Notes: a model not told the origin generated them from the letters alone. A stretch of 64,000 nucleotides of DNA from Parafrankia sp041008525 (GCF_041008525.1 NZ_JBFLUG010000002.1:62001-126000); one strand, 5' to 3'. Shown: positions 24,750 through 34,635, counted from the first letter of the stretch. Made by a program: numbers and translations.

Positions 24750-25348
24750 TGATCCTGCGCCCGACGGCTGTCGAGGGCGTGACGATCGTCGACGTCGAGG
24801 CGTTCACCGACGCGCGCGGCCTGTTCGCCCGCACCTTCTGCCAGGAGGAGTTCGCCGCCGCCGGCCTGGAGGTGGCCGTCGCCCAGTGCAGCGTGGCCTA
24901 CAACCGGCTGGCCGGCACGGTGCGCGGCATGCACTGGGCGGGGGAGCCGGTGCGGGAGACCAAACTGGTCCGGTGCACCCGCGGCGCGCTGCTGGACGTG
25001 GTGGTCGACACCCGGCCCGGTTCGCCGACCTACCTGCAGCACGTGTCGGTCGAGCTGACGGCGGAGAACCACCGGGCGCTGTTCGTCGCGGCCGGGCTGG
25101 CGCACGGCTACCAGACCCTGGTGGATGACACCGAGGCCACTTACCAGATGAGTGTTCCGTTCACTCCCGGGCACGATCGTGGTGTGCGCTTCGACGACCC
25201 GCGGCTCGGTATCGCCTGGCCGCTGCCCGTCTCGGTGATCTCGGACAAGGACTGTGCCTGGCCGCTGCTTCCCGCCACCGACGTACCGAGCGGCGAGACC
25301 GCACTCGCACTCGCACCCGCGGTCGTGCCTGCCGGTCGGAGCGCCTGA
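24749..25348 (+). CDS. RmlC-like NDP-4-keto-6-deoxyhexose 3,5-epimerase
   Basis: Cupin-type sugar epimerase that acts on 4-keto-6-deoxy nucleotide sugars. Conserved features are DARGLFARTF, GTVRGMHW with the catalytic His, the substrate-binding ETKLVRCTRGALLDVVVDTR, GLAHGYQTL, and the terminal DDPRLGIAWPL. At 199 aa it has the normal length. Translation is coupled to the epimerase by a one-base overlap. RmlA, RmlB and RmlD are absent from the window, so the substrate may be made elsewhere or be CDP- rather than dTDP-linked. Confidence 0.9.
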   Translation: MILRPTAVEGVTIVDVEAFTDARGLFARTFCQEEFAAAGLEVAVAQCSVAYNRLAGTVRGMHWAGEPVRETKLVRCTRGALLDVVVDTRPGSPTYLQHVSVELTAENHRALFVAAGLAHGYQTLVDDTEATYQMSVPFTPGHDRGVRFDDPRLGIAWPLPVSVISDKDCAWPLLPATDVPSGETALALAPAVVPAGRSA

Positions 25349-25975
25349 CGGTTCCCTCGCCACCGCCGTCCCCGGCCGCTCGCTCCGCCCACTCCACCCG
25401 CCTTTCGGCTGCCCTCGACCGCCACCGGAGTGGGGCGGACGCGGGTCCGTGCCGGGGGCGGCGGCGGGGGCCGGGCCTGCCGAGATGCCCGGCGTGCTTG
25501 CCTCAGGTCAACTCCATGCGTGTGTGACACTCACGTGACGGGAAAGGCGCCTGCGGCGGGTGCGTCCTGGGCAGGACCCGGACAGCGCGCAGGTGCGGGT
25601 CGAGAACGCCACGGCGGGAGTCGGGAGCCACGGCGGCGGCGATCAGCACCGCGGCGGCGGGCGTCTGACGACGGCGAGCGTAGAGAAGGCGGCGGGCGGC
25701 GTGAAGGTGGCGGGGTGTCATCAGGGTGGCGGGCGCCGGAACGTGTCGGAAGGCGGCGAAAGCCGCGACAGCGGCGAAATCGGCACCTGACGTGGCAGCT
25801 CACAACGCTGAGTAGCGTGGAGGTGGTCCGGACGCGGCTGACGGTCGTCGTGCCGTCGACGCCATGATTCCGTACGAGGCCGGGTCCTCGATCCGGGCCA
25901 CTGCAGTCCGAACCGCTGTATTCGAGCCGGCGCGCACTGGTCACCGCTCGCAGGTGACCTCGAACAGGGGAACGC
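25349..25975. other. Intergenic region before the sugar C-methyltransferase
   Basis: About 630 bases without a supportable gene. Small frames here lack motifs and ribosome sites. The final ~100 bases before 25976 probably contain the methyltransferase promoter. Confidence 0.4.
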
Positions 25976-27259
25976 ATGTCATCCGGAAGCACAGCAGAAG
26001 GAAGCCCGGTCGGGGCGGGACTCGCCGCCCCGGTGACTGCCTGCAGGTCCTGCGACGGGCCGGCGCCTCGCCTGTTCCTGTCGCTGGGCGCCACTCCCGT
26101 CGCCAACCGGCTGGTCAGGGCCGACGCGCTCGGTGCCGCCGACCCGGTCTTTCCCCTCGAGGTCGGCTTCTGCGAGCAGTGCGCGCTCGTCCAGCTCACC
26201 CACGCGCTTCCCGCGGACGAGATCTTCGACGCTGACTACCCGTACTTCTCCTCGTTCTCGGACATGCTCGTCCGGCATTCGGAGAAGCACGTCATCGATC
26301 TGATCGCCAGCCGTGACCTCGGCCCGGACAGCCTCGTCGTCGAGGTGGCCAGCAACGACGGCTACCTGCTCAAGGCGTTCGTCGAGCGGGGCATCCCGGT
26401 GCTGGGTATCGAGCCGACCCCGGGGCCCGCGGCCGCCGCCCGCAAGGCGGGCGTGCCCACCCGGGAGGAGTTCTTCGGGGCCGACCTCGCCCGCACGCTC
26501 GTCGCCGAGGGCCTGAAGGCGGACGTCATCATCGCCAACAACGTGATGGCGCACGTCCCCGACCTGAACAGCTTCGTCGAGGGCTTCTCGATCCTGCTCA
26601 AGGACGACGGCGTCATCGATGTCGAGAACCCCGATGTCGGGGCGCTGCTGGCGAACAACGAGTTCGACACCGTGTACCACGAGCACTTCTGCTACTTCTC
26701 CACCATCGCGGTGGACGCGCTCATGCGCCGGCACGGCCTCGCTCTCGCCGGCGTCGACGAGTTCCCGGAGCTGCACGGGGGCACCCTGCGCTGGCGGATG
26801 CAGCACCAGGCCGCCGCCGAGCCCGCCAGCTCCGTCGCGGCCGTCCTCGACGGCGAGCGCGCCGCCGGCCTCGGCACGTTCGACCGGTACGCCAGCTTCG
26901 GTGACGGCGTGCGCACCCTGCAGACCGAGCTCGCCGAGCTGCTGCGGTCGCTGCGCGCGGACGGGAAGTCCGTCGCGGCCTACGGCGCCGCCGCGAAGGG
27001 CGCCACGCTGCTGAACTCGACCGGCATCGACCACACCCTGGTCGACTTCGTGGTGGACCGCAACGTCCACAAGCAGGGCAAGTACATCCCCGGCGCGCGG
27101 ATCCCGATCCTGGACCCGGCCGCGCTGCTCGAGCGTCAGCCCGACTACCTGCTGCTGCTCGCCTGGAACGTCAGGAAGGAGATCATCGCCCAGCAGGAGG
27201 AGTACGCGGCGCGGGGCGGGCGCTTCATCGTCCCCGTCCCCCGCCCGGTCGTGCTCTAG
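25976..27259 (+). CDS. Sugar C-methyltransferase, SAM-dependent (TylC3/NovU type)
   Basis: Three-part architecture of deoxysugar C-methyltransferases. A zinc-binding N terminus has Cys23/Cys26 (CRSC) and Cys66/Cys69 (CEQC). A SAM-binding Rossmann domain has VVEVASNDGYLL (residues ~121-132). A C-terminal domain has YGAAAKGATLLNSTGID and PDYLLLLAWNVRKEI. The segment DTVYHEHFCYFS carries the usual HEHF residues. These enzymes methylate carbon 3 (or 5) of NDP-4-keto-deoxysugars, so the locus may make a branched-chain sugar. Length 427 aa is typical. It is separated from rmlC by ~630 bases and precedes the flippase by 134 bases. Confidence 0.92.
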   Translation: MSSGSTAEGSPVGAGLAAPVTACRSCDGPAPRLFLSLGATPVANRLVRADALGAADPVFPLEVGFCEQCALVQLTHALPADEIFDADYPYFSSFSDMLVRHSEKHVIDLIASRDLGPDSLVVEVASNDGYLLKAFVERGIPVLGIEPTPGPAAAARKAGVPTREEFFGADLARTLVAEGLKADVIIANNVMAHVPDLNSFVEGFSILLKDDGVIDVENPDVGALLANNEFDTVYHEHFCYFSTIAVDALMRRHGLALAGVDEFPELHGGTLRWRMQHQAAAEPASSVAAVLDGERAAGLGTFDRYASFGDGVRTLQTELAELLRSLRADGKSVAAYGAAAKGATLLNSTGIDHTLVDFVVDRNVHKQGKYIPGARIPILDPAALLERQPDYLLLLAWNVRKEIIAQQEEYAARGGRFIVPVPRPVVL

Positions 27260-27393
27260 GGAAAGCGCCCGGCCAGGGAGCGCTCTACAAGGGAAGCGGT
27301 ACCCACCGAAACAATGACACCAGTGTCGGCAGCCACCCGGTTGCGCCCCGCACCCCGTGGCCCGGACGTTTCGCGCGTCCCGGGTGGATCGGG

Positions 27394-30300
27394 GTGTCCG
27401 GCGTGACCGACCTCGGCATGGAGCCGAGGGCGGCCGGCGGCGAGGACGACGAGCTCCCGCCCGAGACGCCGCCAGGCGATGCCGGCACCACGCAGTACGT
27501 CCCGCGTCTCCCGCGGCGCCCCCACCAGCCGGAGCAACCGGACCAGGGAGCGCCCGGGCCGGAAGGCGGGGGCGTTGGCCAGACCGGCGGCAGGCCTGGC
27601 CAGGGAGCAGGCAGCTGGCCGGGCCGGGGCGGCCCGCGGCCCGTCTCGGACGTCCACGTCGGCACTCCGGCACCTCGCAACGGCCCGCCCGGGAGCAGTG
27701 GGCATCCCGGTGGGGACGTTCCACCGGGTACACCGCCGGACCCGCGCGGGGGTAGTGGCCCGCGGCGGCCGCCGTCCGGGCCGATCCAGGTCGAAGGCCC
27801 GTCCGGCCCCGCCCGCCGGGGCCCGGATCACACTCCGCTGCCCGGCCGGACTCCGCTGCCCGGCCGGACTCCGCTGCCCGGCCGGACCCCGTTGCCCGGC
27901 GCCGGGCCTGGCGTGGTGCGGACCCCGCCCCCCGGGCGGACCCCGCCGCCAGGCCGTACCCCGCTGCCGGGGCGAACCCCGCCTCCAGGAGCGGAACCGG
28001 GATCGCGGCCGGGCGCCTCGCGTGCCCTCACGCCACCGCCGGGCTGGACCGCGATGCCACGGCAGCCCGTCGGCGACACACCGCTGCCCGGACCGCCGGC
28101 CCCGGGCGGAGCCCGGCCGGACTCCGCCGGGCGGGGCGAGCCGCCGCGCCGCGGTGACGCCGAACGCACCCCGGCTCCCGGCAGCCGCCCGAACACACCG
28201 GCAGGCGGCTGGGTGCCACCCGAAACCACGGTGCGGATGGCAGGCGGGCCGCTGACATCGAGCCCGCCCGAGCCGCCGGCGCACGCCGGCCACCCGGGGG
28301 AGGGAGCACGGCAGCCGACGCCGGCTCCCGGTCGGCGCCCGCCCACCGGCCCGGACTCCTCGCCCGGCTTTCGCGTGGATCTGCCCACGCCGCCACCCGG
28401 GCGGAGCCAGCCCCCCACGCCCTCGCCCGGCTCGGGCTCTTCGCCAGCCAGCTCCGTGCCAGCCAGCTCTGTTTCAGCGGGCTCCTCGCCATCGGGTGGT
28501 TCGCCGGCGGGAGCCGGTCCCGGAGCCCCACCGGCGCAGGCGTCAGCACCCGCGGGTGCGCCGGGCGGTGCGGAGCAGGGCCGCCGGGCGGGGCGTGGCT
28601 GGTCGGTGACAGGGCGGCGCGAGCAGCCGCGTTCCGACGCCGGAGCCGCAGGTCGCGGCGCGACCGGTGTGGGTCCCTATGCCGGCTCCGGTCGTGGCCG
28701 GGGCCAGTCCGGCGGGAGCGGTCCGTCCGGCGGGAACGGTCCGTCCGGAGCGCGCGGCCAGTCCGGGGGCCGCGGCCGTGGCCGCCGGGGCGACGGGGCG
28801 GCCAGGCCGACCGGGGCGTCAGCCTCGGACATCCACTTCATCAACGCGTTCACCGACACCGTCGACCTGTCGGCGCTGCGCCGACGGCTCGAGATGGAGG
28901 ACGCGGGCAGCACCCCCGAGGCGACGGAGTACATCCCGCGCCTCTACAGCCGGAAACGCCCTGCGGCGGATGCCGCCAGCACCCAGGTCGTGCGGCGGCC
29001 CGGTGCCGCCGGAGGTGGCTGGGACACCCGCTCCGGCGACCTGGCCCGGCCCGGCCCGGCTGGCCCCGGCGACCCCGACGCGGGCGCGGGTGCCGCGGGT
29101 GCCGAACGGGTTCGTTCGCCGCGCCGGCACCGCGCCGGTGCGGCGGGGGCGGCCCGGGGCGAGGACGGCCCGCCGTCGGCGGCTCTGGCCGAAGGGCCCG
29201 GCCCCGGGGGGGAGCCGATCGAGGGGCAGCCGGGCCAGCAGGCCGCGCCCGGCAGCGGATCAACGAAGTCGAAGGCGATCTGGACGCTCGCCGACCAGGG
29301 AGTCTCCAGCGCCACCAACGCCGCCGTCTCGTTCCTGATCGCCCGACAGGTGAGCACGTCCGAGTACGGCGCCTTCGCCGTTTCCTACATCATCTTCTCG
29401 GTGATCATCGGGCTCTCGCGGGCGGGTTGCTGTCTGCCGCTCGGCATCGCCTACTCGGGCAGATCCGTCAGCGACTTCCGGTACGCCGCCGCCTCGGCGA
29501 CGGGGACCTGCCTGGCTGCCGGCGCGGTGCTCGGGGTCGTGCTGGCCGGGGCGGGAGCACTCCTCGGCGGCTCGGTCGGCGCCGGCCTGGTCGTGATGGG
29601 CTTCGTCCTGCCCGGCCTGCTGGTCCAGGACGCCTGGCGTTACGTGTTCTTCGCCCAGGGCAGACCATTCGGCGCCTTCCTCAACGACATCGCCTGGGCC
29701 GCTGTCCAGATGATCGGCGTCACCGTCCTCATCGAGCGCGGTGTGAAGGCGGCCCCGCCGATGCTGCTGGCCTGGGGCGTCTCCGCGCTGATCGCGGCCC
29801 TGCTCGGCGTGGCACAGGCAGGGCTGTGGCCGGCGCCCTCCCGGGCACTCACCTGGATCCGGGAGAACCGGGCCAACGCGATGAACCTGTCGGCGGAGTT
29901 CGTCACCGTTCAGGGCGCCCTGCAGGCGTCGATTCTGCTGATCGGCGTGCTCGGTTCCAAGGAGATGGTCGGCTCGTTGCAGGGGGTGCGCACCCTGCTC
30001 GCCCCGACCACGGTCGTGGGCATGGGAATCGTCAGCTTCGCCGTGCCCGAGCTCTCGCGCCGCAGCGCCATGTCCGCCCGGTCGCGGGAGCAGGCCGCGG
30101 TGCTGCTGACGGCGATCGTGGTCGGTCTCGGCGGTTTGTGGAGCCTCATCTTCCTGCTGTTCCCCCGCATCGGAGAGGCGCTTCTCGGGGACACCTGGCC
30201 CGGCGTGCACGCAATCCTGCTGCTGTCGGTCCTGCACTACGCGGGGACGGCGGTGCCGACCGGTCCGGCCTGCATCATGTACGCGCTCGGGCACACAAGG

Positions 30301-30900
30301 ACCACATTCCGGATCAACCTGGTCATGGCGCCGATGCTGTTCGCGTTCCCGCTTGTCGGGGTGCTGATCGGCGGGGCGCAGGGCGCGGTCGTCGGATTCA
30401 ACATCGTGTTCTGGGGCATCGCACCGGTCTGGTGGATCGTGCTGCGCCGCGTCGTCCGCGAGCACGAAGCGAAACGCCTGCAGGCCCTGGCCGCCGCCGA
30501 CCATGCGGGCACCGCGCGGCGGGGCGGTCGACAGGCGGGACGGCAGCGGGATGACGGCAGGTGGGGCTCGGACGGCACGCGGGATCCGGAGCCCCCCGCG
30601 GGCACGGAGGATCTGGTGGGCGCCGGGAGTCCGACGAGCACGGAAGGCCTGCTGGGCACCGACAGCGCGGGCCACGGGGACCTGGCCATGGGTGCCGGGA
30701 CCTCCGGCCAGCACCGGGCGGGCCGCAACGTCCGGCTGATGCAGGGCCCCGAACAGGACCGCCCGGATGCCGGCGGCCGGACGTCCGCGATGATGCGCAC
30801 GCCGCCCCCGGCCGGGGGCGGATCTGCAACATCGACCGGTTCAGGACCACAGAGAAGCACGGACGGCCGAACTGAGAGCGGAAATTTACCCGAACGGTAG
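27394..30900 (+). CDS. Polysaccharide flippase (Wzx/MATE-like) with very long disordered N-terminal region
   Basis: Residues ~625-1030 are the membrane domain of a lipid-linked oligosaccharide flippase: KAIWTLADQGVSSATNAAVS, VSTSEYGAFAVSYIIFS, then about 12 hydrophobic helices including YAGTAVPTGPACIMYALG. Residues 1-~620 are Pro/Gly/Arg-rich and predicted disordered, with TPLPGR repeats and two copies of a TxYxPRL motif (TQYVPRL at 33-39, TEYIPRL at 511-517). The C-terminal ~135 residues are also low in complexity. At 1168 aa it is more than twice the usual flippase length. GTG 27394 begins the frame; GTG 27403 is possible. The fourth-last codon is TTA (residue 1165), rare here. The soluble extension probably serves interaction or phosphorylation; this is inference. 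Confidence 0.88.
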   Translation: MSGVTDLGMEPRAAGGEDDELPPETPPGDAGTTQYVPRLPRRPHQPEQPDQGAPGPEGGGVGQTGGRPGQGAGSWPGRGGPRPVSDVHVGTPAPRNGPPGSSGHPGGDVPPGTPPDPRGGSGPRRPPSGPIQVEGPSGPARRGPDHTPLPGRTPLPGRTPLPGRTPLPGAGPGVVRTPPPGRTPPPGRTPLPGRTPPPGAEPGSRPGASRALTPPPGWTAMPRQPVGDTPLPGPPAPGGARPDSAGRGEPPRRGDAERTPAPGSRPNTPAGGWVPPETTVRMAGGPLTSSPPEPPAHAGHPGEGARQPTPAPGRRPPTGPDSSPGFRVDLPTPPPGRSQPPTPSPGSGSSPASSVPASSVSAGSSPSGGSPAGAGPGAPPAQASAPAGAPGGAEQGRRAGRGWSVTGRREQPRSDAGAAGRGATGVGPYAGSGRGRGQSGGSGPSGGNGPSGARGQSGGRGRGRRGDGAARPTGASASDIHFINAFTDTVDLSALRRRLEMEDAGSTPEATEYIPRLYSRKRPAADAASTQVVRRPGAAGGGWDTRSGDLARPGPAGPGDPDAGAGAAGAERVRSPRRHRAGAAGAARGEDGPPSAALAEGPGPGGEPIEGQPGQQAAPGSGSTKSKAIWTLADQGVSSATNAAVSFLIARQVSTSEYGAFAVSYIIFSVIIGLSRAGCCLPLGIAYSGRSVSDFRYAAASATGTCLAAGAVLGVVLAGAGALLGGSVGAGLVVMGFVLPGLLVQDAWRYVFFAQGRPFGAFLNDIAWAAVQMIGVTVLIERGVKAAPPMLLAWGVSALIAALLGVAQAGLWPAPSRALTWIRENRANAMNLSAEFVTVQGALQASILLIGVLGSKEMVGSLQGVRTLLAPTTVVGMGIVSFAVPELSRRSAMSARSREQAAVLLTAIVVGLGGLWSLIFLLFPRIGEALLGDTWPGVHAILLLSVLHYAGTAVPTGPACIMYALGHTRTTFRINLVMAPMLFAFPLVGVLIGGAQGAVVGFNIVFWGIAPVWWIVLRRVVREHEAKRLQALAAADHAGTARRGGRQAGRQRDDGRWGSDGTRDPEPPAGTEDLVGAGSPTSTEGLLGTDSAGHGDLAMGAGTSGQHRAGRNVRLMQGPEQDRPDAGGRTSAMMRTPPPAGGGSATSTGSGPQRSTDGRTESGNLPER
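27832..27900 (+). repeat. 18-bp tandem repeat coding TPLPGR inside the flippase extension
   Basis: The unit ACTCCGCTGCCCGGCCGG occurs three times in succession (27832-27885), then as a partial copy, then as diverged copies (TPPPGR) to about 28000. It encodes a Pro-rich hexapeptide array. Copy number is likely to vary between strains by slippage without frame loss. Confidence 0.85.
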
Positions 30901-31120
30901 CTTGCATCCGTGCTATAGGTCGCTCACTTTGAGCTATCGGCTATGCTCACAAATCGGTTCCGTCAGATCTTGGCCGTGGTCCAATGACCGGGCTTACGCT
31001 CCAGTGGGGGGCCCAATTGACTCCGCTTCACACGCCACCGGCAGGGCCCGCGTCGACGTTGGTCCGCGCGCGGCTGGCCGGCTCCTCGACGCCGGTCAGA
31101 GGTACTGAGGCGGGTGTCAG

Positions 31121-32716
31121 ATGAGCCGCTCCGCACAGTCACCAGCTGAGGGTGGCCGCGCTCCGTCCGCTCCGTCGCTGGTCCGCATTGTCAAGCCGCG
31201 GTGGATGGTCATCGTCATCGCCACGGTCATCCTGGCTGCACTCGCGATGATCGTGTCAAAGCAGCAGGCTGCCACCTTCGAGGCCAGCTCCCGGATCTTC
31301 CTGAACACCAGCGGAGCCACCCTCGGCGGGAACTCGGTCGACGCGGGTCGCTTCACCCAGACCCAGGCCCAGGTCGCCACCTCGACGGCCACGATGGACC
31401 GGATCTCCGAGGATCGGAAGATCTCGCGTGCGGACGTGGCGGACCGTCTGGAGACGACCCCGTCGGACGAGGGCTACTTCTTCGTCATCACCGGCACCGG
31501 CCCGAGCCAGCAGGCCGCGATCGACTTCGTGAACTCCGCGATCGTCGCCTACACCACCCAGCTCGGCACGTCCGGCTCCGGCGAGACGACCACGGTCGAT
31601 GCGCTGACCACGATCCGGAACCAGAAGCTCGAGGAGCACACGCAGGCGCTGGCGCAGCAGCAGGCCCTGCCGGCCGGGCAGCAGAATCCGGTGCTGGACG
31701 CCCAGATCAACGTGCTCGGTGAAGAGGTCAGCCGCCTCAACGCCCAGATCGTCGACGCGGGCCTGAACACCCTCACGGCGAACACGACGATCCGGCTCGC
31801 GGAGTCGCCGCGGTCGGACGGGCAGGTCGCACCGAACACCTTCCGCAACGTTCTGGTGGCTGCGCTGCTCGGCCTGTTCGGGTCCGTGGCCGGGCTGTGG
31901 ATCATGTACCAGCGGCGCCCGACGATCCTCGACCCGCACAACTCGGCCGACCTGCTGGGCGTGCCGCTGATCGCGGACCTCCCGCCGAGCCGGACGAGCG
32001 CCAACGCCGCGGAGACCCTGGTCTCGGCGATGTCGGCGGTGATGTCGCCGACCAGCAAGGTGGTGGCCTTCACCCCGGCCTCCCGCACGGACCTCAGCTC
32101 CGAGCTGGTGGCCGCGGTCGCCGCCGCCTGGTCCGACGACCAGGGCGTCGTCCTGATCCTCGACACCTCGGCGCAGTCCGAGGTGCGGGCGTCCCTCGAG
32201 GGGCTGCCGCGGGCCACCTCGGCCGAGCTGCCCCGCTGGGCGCACGAGCCGACCTGCCTGGCCCGCTCCTCGGGCACCGGGCGCGGCCACATCCTCTACA
32301 ACCGGGTGTCGCCGGCCCGGGCGGCCCGTCCCGGCGGCCTCGCGCCGATCCTGGCCGACCGCGCACCCGTCGTCGATCTGGTCATCCTCGTCACGGCCGC
32401 GCTCGCGGACCTGCCGATGACGGCCGCCTCGGCGATCCAGGCGGACGCGGTCGTCGTCATCACCTCGCCCGACACCAACCTCAAGGAACTCGAGCAGGTG
32501 CCGCGCGACTGGCCGGCCCTGGCCGAGCGGGTCGTCGGCGTCGTGCACGACGGGCGCACCGCCGTGCGGCGCAACGCCGGCGCGGGCGGTCGTGGTGCGG
32601 CCTCGGCTTCGGTGGAGTCGATCACGTCGGCGTCCCCGCTGGGCGCCGAGCCGGCCGGTCGCGGAGTGCGCGACACCGAGACCACCGACCGGTACGCACG
32701 GCCCGCGAACCGCTGA
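31121..32716 (+). CDS. Wzz/CapA-type polysaccharide co-polymerase with degenerate tyrosine-kinase-like domain
   Basis: The N-terminal membrane helix (WMVIVIATVILAALAMIVSK, residues ~28-47) and a second at ~240-263 (VLVAALLGLFGSVAGLWIM) bracket an extracytoplasmic Wzz domain with coiled-coil character (IRNQKLEEHTQALAQQQALP). The cytoplasmic ~270 residues resemble a BY-kinase fold (VVAFTPASRTDLSSELVAAV, GVVLILDTS, VDLVILVTAALADLP, ADAVVVIT). The P-loop Walker A lysine is missing, so kinase activity is doubtful. Such proteins set chain length and drive Wzy-dependent export. The 531-aa product lies 220 bases after the flippase on the same strand. Confidence 0.85.
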   Translation: MSRSAQSPAEGGRAPSAPSLVRIVKPRWMVIVIATVILAALAMIVSKQQAATFEASSRIFLNTSGATLGGNSVDAGRFTQTQAQVATSTATMDRISEDRKISRADVADRLETTPSDEGYFFVITGTGPSQQAAIDFVNSAIVAYTTQLGTSGSGETTTVDALTTIRNQKLEEHTQALAQQQALPAGQQNPVLDAQINVLGEEVSRLNAQIVDAGLNTLTANTTIRLAESPRSDGQVAPNTFRNVLVAALLGLFGSVAGLWIMYQRRPTILDPHNSADLLGVPLIADLPPSRTSANAAETLVSAMSAVMSPTSKVVAFTPASRTDLSSELVAAVAAAWSDDQGVVLILDTSAQSEVRASLEGLPRATSAELPRWAHEPTCLARSSGTGRGHILYNRVSPARAARPGGLAPILADRAPVVDLVILVTAALADLPMTAASAIQADAVVVITSPDTNLKELEQVPRDWPALAERVVGVVHDGRTAVRRNAGAGGRGAASASVESITSASPLGAEPAGRGVRDTETTDRYARPANR

Positions 32717-33282
32717 GCACCTCGGCCGCCGGTTTGCCGGCGGCCGTCACCAGCACGTAAGGCAAGGCAGGGGGCCCCCGCCCGCGACGAGCGGGTGGGG
32801 GATGCGGAGACCGCACCGAATGAGGGGCGGGTTGGCCTGGATCTGGCAGAGTCCGGGCTGACCCGCCCCTCGCTGTCTGCCCGGAGCGCCTACCTACCGG
32901 TCCGCTGAACGCGGCCCGTGGCATCGAGCAGGATTCGCCTGGGGTGCCTGGCCCCGGTTGCGGGTCGCGTCCACGGCGCCGCTGGCTACCTCGGCGCCGC
33001 TGCTGCCTCGCGGTGCGGCTCGCTGCGCTGCCAGGCGTTGCGGCTGAGCCGCTGCGTTTCTCCGCCGAGCCGTTGCGGCGCCCGCCTCGCGCCAGCCGTA
33101 TGCGAAAGGACCACCCGGCTCCACGAAGACGGCTGCTGATCGTGCACGTCCCGCGAGATCCCGCGAGGCCCGCTCCGAACGTGCGGTCTCCACAGAGGTC
33201 TGCGGAGCGCAGGGGTCGGCTTGTGCTGGAGACGGGTCTGTGTTGGACCGGGCCGGGACGCTGACAGGCCGCTGAGGCCCGC
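32717..33282. other. Intergenic region between convergent wzz-like and wzy-like genes
   Basis: About 570 bases. The strong hairpin at 32822-32871 is its only clear feature; small frames here have no recognisable product. Confidence 0.45.
32822..32871. terminator. Hairpin downstream of the wzz-like gene
   Basis: GAGGGGCGGGT (32822-32832) and ACCCGCCCCTC (32861-32871) form a perfect 11-base stem around a 28-base loop, about 105 bases after the stop. It probably ends the flippase-wzz transcript. Confidence 0.6.
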
Positions 33283-34635
33283 TCAGACCTCGCGCTGCGC
33301 CGGGGCCAGCAGAGCAGCGGAGGGCTGCGCCGCGCGGGGGCTGGGGCGGCCGCGGTTCCAGCGCTCGTCCTCGGGCGTGACGGTGTACCAGGAGACGAGA
33401 AGCATGCCCAGCGTCGTCACCACGGGACTGAGCAGACCACCCGACAGCACGCTGTAGAAGACAACGACCGACCCCGACAGGACGAACGACGGCGAGCCGC
33501 GCACGAACATGCTCAGCACGAACGCCAGGAACGCGACCGTTCCGAGGATGCCGTACTCCAGCACGAGCTTCGGCAGGAGCGCGTAGTTCAGCGGCAGGCT
33601 CGTCCGCAGGAAGAACGCGGTCGCGTCGCGGTCAGCGAAGCCGGGGCCCTGGCCGAAGACGACGGTCGCCGGGTCCTTGTCGAGCGCGTCCCAGGTCCTT
33701 GTGTAGGGCTGGACGAACCGGAGGCTGCCGCTGGAGTTGTTCGAGGACGTCTCGGTGGCGCGTTCGGCGAAGATGCTGGCAGCCGGGGTGAAGCTGAGGA
33801 TCAGCACGACGATGCTGACCCCGATCAGGGCCGTGGTCGCGAACCGGGCGCCCTTGTGGACGGACAGCAGCACCAGGGCGATGGCGAGCAGAACCACGCC
33901 GGTGCCGGAGACCGTCGAGAGCAGCGCCATCACGTAGAGGAGGTAGCGCCACCAGGTGCCGTTGCGCAGGATGCAGACGACGACGCCGAAGGCCAGGAAC
34001 TGCGAGCAGAACGACGGTTCGAGGCAGATGAACGCGTTCGACTTGTAGAGGTCGGATCCGTACTGCACCGGGTAGCTGGTGTTGAACCCGTGCATGCGGA
34101 AGTCGGAGGGAATCACGGTCAGCACGTCGGTGTACTTCCACCCGACCAGCTGGATCGCGAACTGGAAGAGGGCGATCCCGGCGAGGATCGTGGTGAGGGT
34201 GACGAACCGGTCGAGCACGCGGGGGAAGATCGCCTTCGCGTCGGCCGGGGCGAGCCCGAAGCACAGCGGGATGTAGGTCGCGAACAGCAGTACCAGCGAG
34301 GTGATGGCGCTGTCGTCCAGCTCGCGCAGGAAGGCCACCAGTGCGGCTGCGCAGCAGGCGGTCATCGCGAGCAGGTAGGCGCGCAGCCGGCCGATGTTCA
34401 GCTGGATGTCGCCGTGACTCAGCATCACCGCGACGCCGACAATGGTGATCGGCAGGATGAGCTGCAGCTGGGCGCCCGCCACCGGGATGGCGAGCCGCTG
34501 CAGGAAGATGTTGGCGCACAGCAACACCGTCAGTGTCTTCAGGATGCGCGCGTTGCCCGGTCGCCTTTCGGCGGCCTCGGCGGTGGGGATCACCCACGAG
34601 CGTGGAATCCTCGTGGTGAGGGTGGTGGTGACCAC
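33283..34635 (-). CDS. Multi-spanning O-antigen polymerase (Wzy)-like membrane protein
   Basis: A 450-aa protein with about 10-11 hydrophobic helices, for example LQLILPITIVGVAVML, LLAMTACCAAALVAFL, VVVCILRNGTWW, LLSTVSGTGVVLLAIALVLL and TALIGVSIVVLILSF. A large hydrophilic loop sits around residues 290-340 (ATETSSNNSSGSLRFVQPYT). Topology and the loop match O-antigen ligase/polymerase proteins, which have little sequence conservation. Its position next to flippase and Wzz-like genes supports a Wzy role. GTG 34635 is taken as the start, with GGGAG immediately upstream. A ligase or unrelated transporter cannot be excluded. Confidence 0.75.
   Translation of the reverse strand: MVTTTLTTRIPRSWVIPTAEAAERRPGNARILKTLTVLLCANIFLQRLAIPVAGAQLQLILPITIVGVAVMLSHGDIQLNIGRLRAYLLAMTACCAAALVAFLRELDDSAITSLVLLFATYIPLCFGLAPADAKAIFPRVLDRFVTLTTILAGIALFQFAIQLVGWKYTDVLTVIPSDFRMHGFNTSYPVQYGSDLYKSNAFICLEPSFCSQFLAFGVVVCILRNGTWWRYLLYVMALLSTVSGTGVVLLAIALVLLSVHKGARFATTALIGVSIVVLILSFTPAASIFAERATETSSNNSSGSLRFVQPYTRTWDALDKDPATVVFGQGPGFADRDATAFFLRTSLPLNYALLPKLVLEYGILGTVAFLAFVLSMFVRGSPSFVLSGSVVVFYSVLSGGLLSPVVTTLGMLLVSWYTVTPEDERWNRGRPSPRAAQPSAALLAPAQREV

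Noticed and set aside
27832..28000. CRISPR-like array
   Set aside because: The repeats are head-to-tail without spacers, in frame, and code for a Pro-rich peptide.
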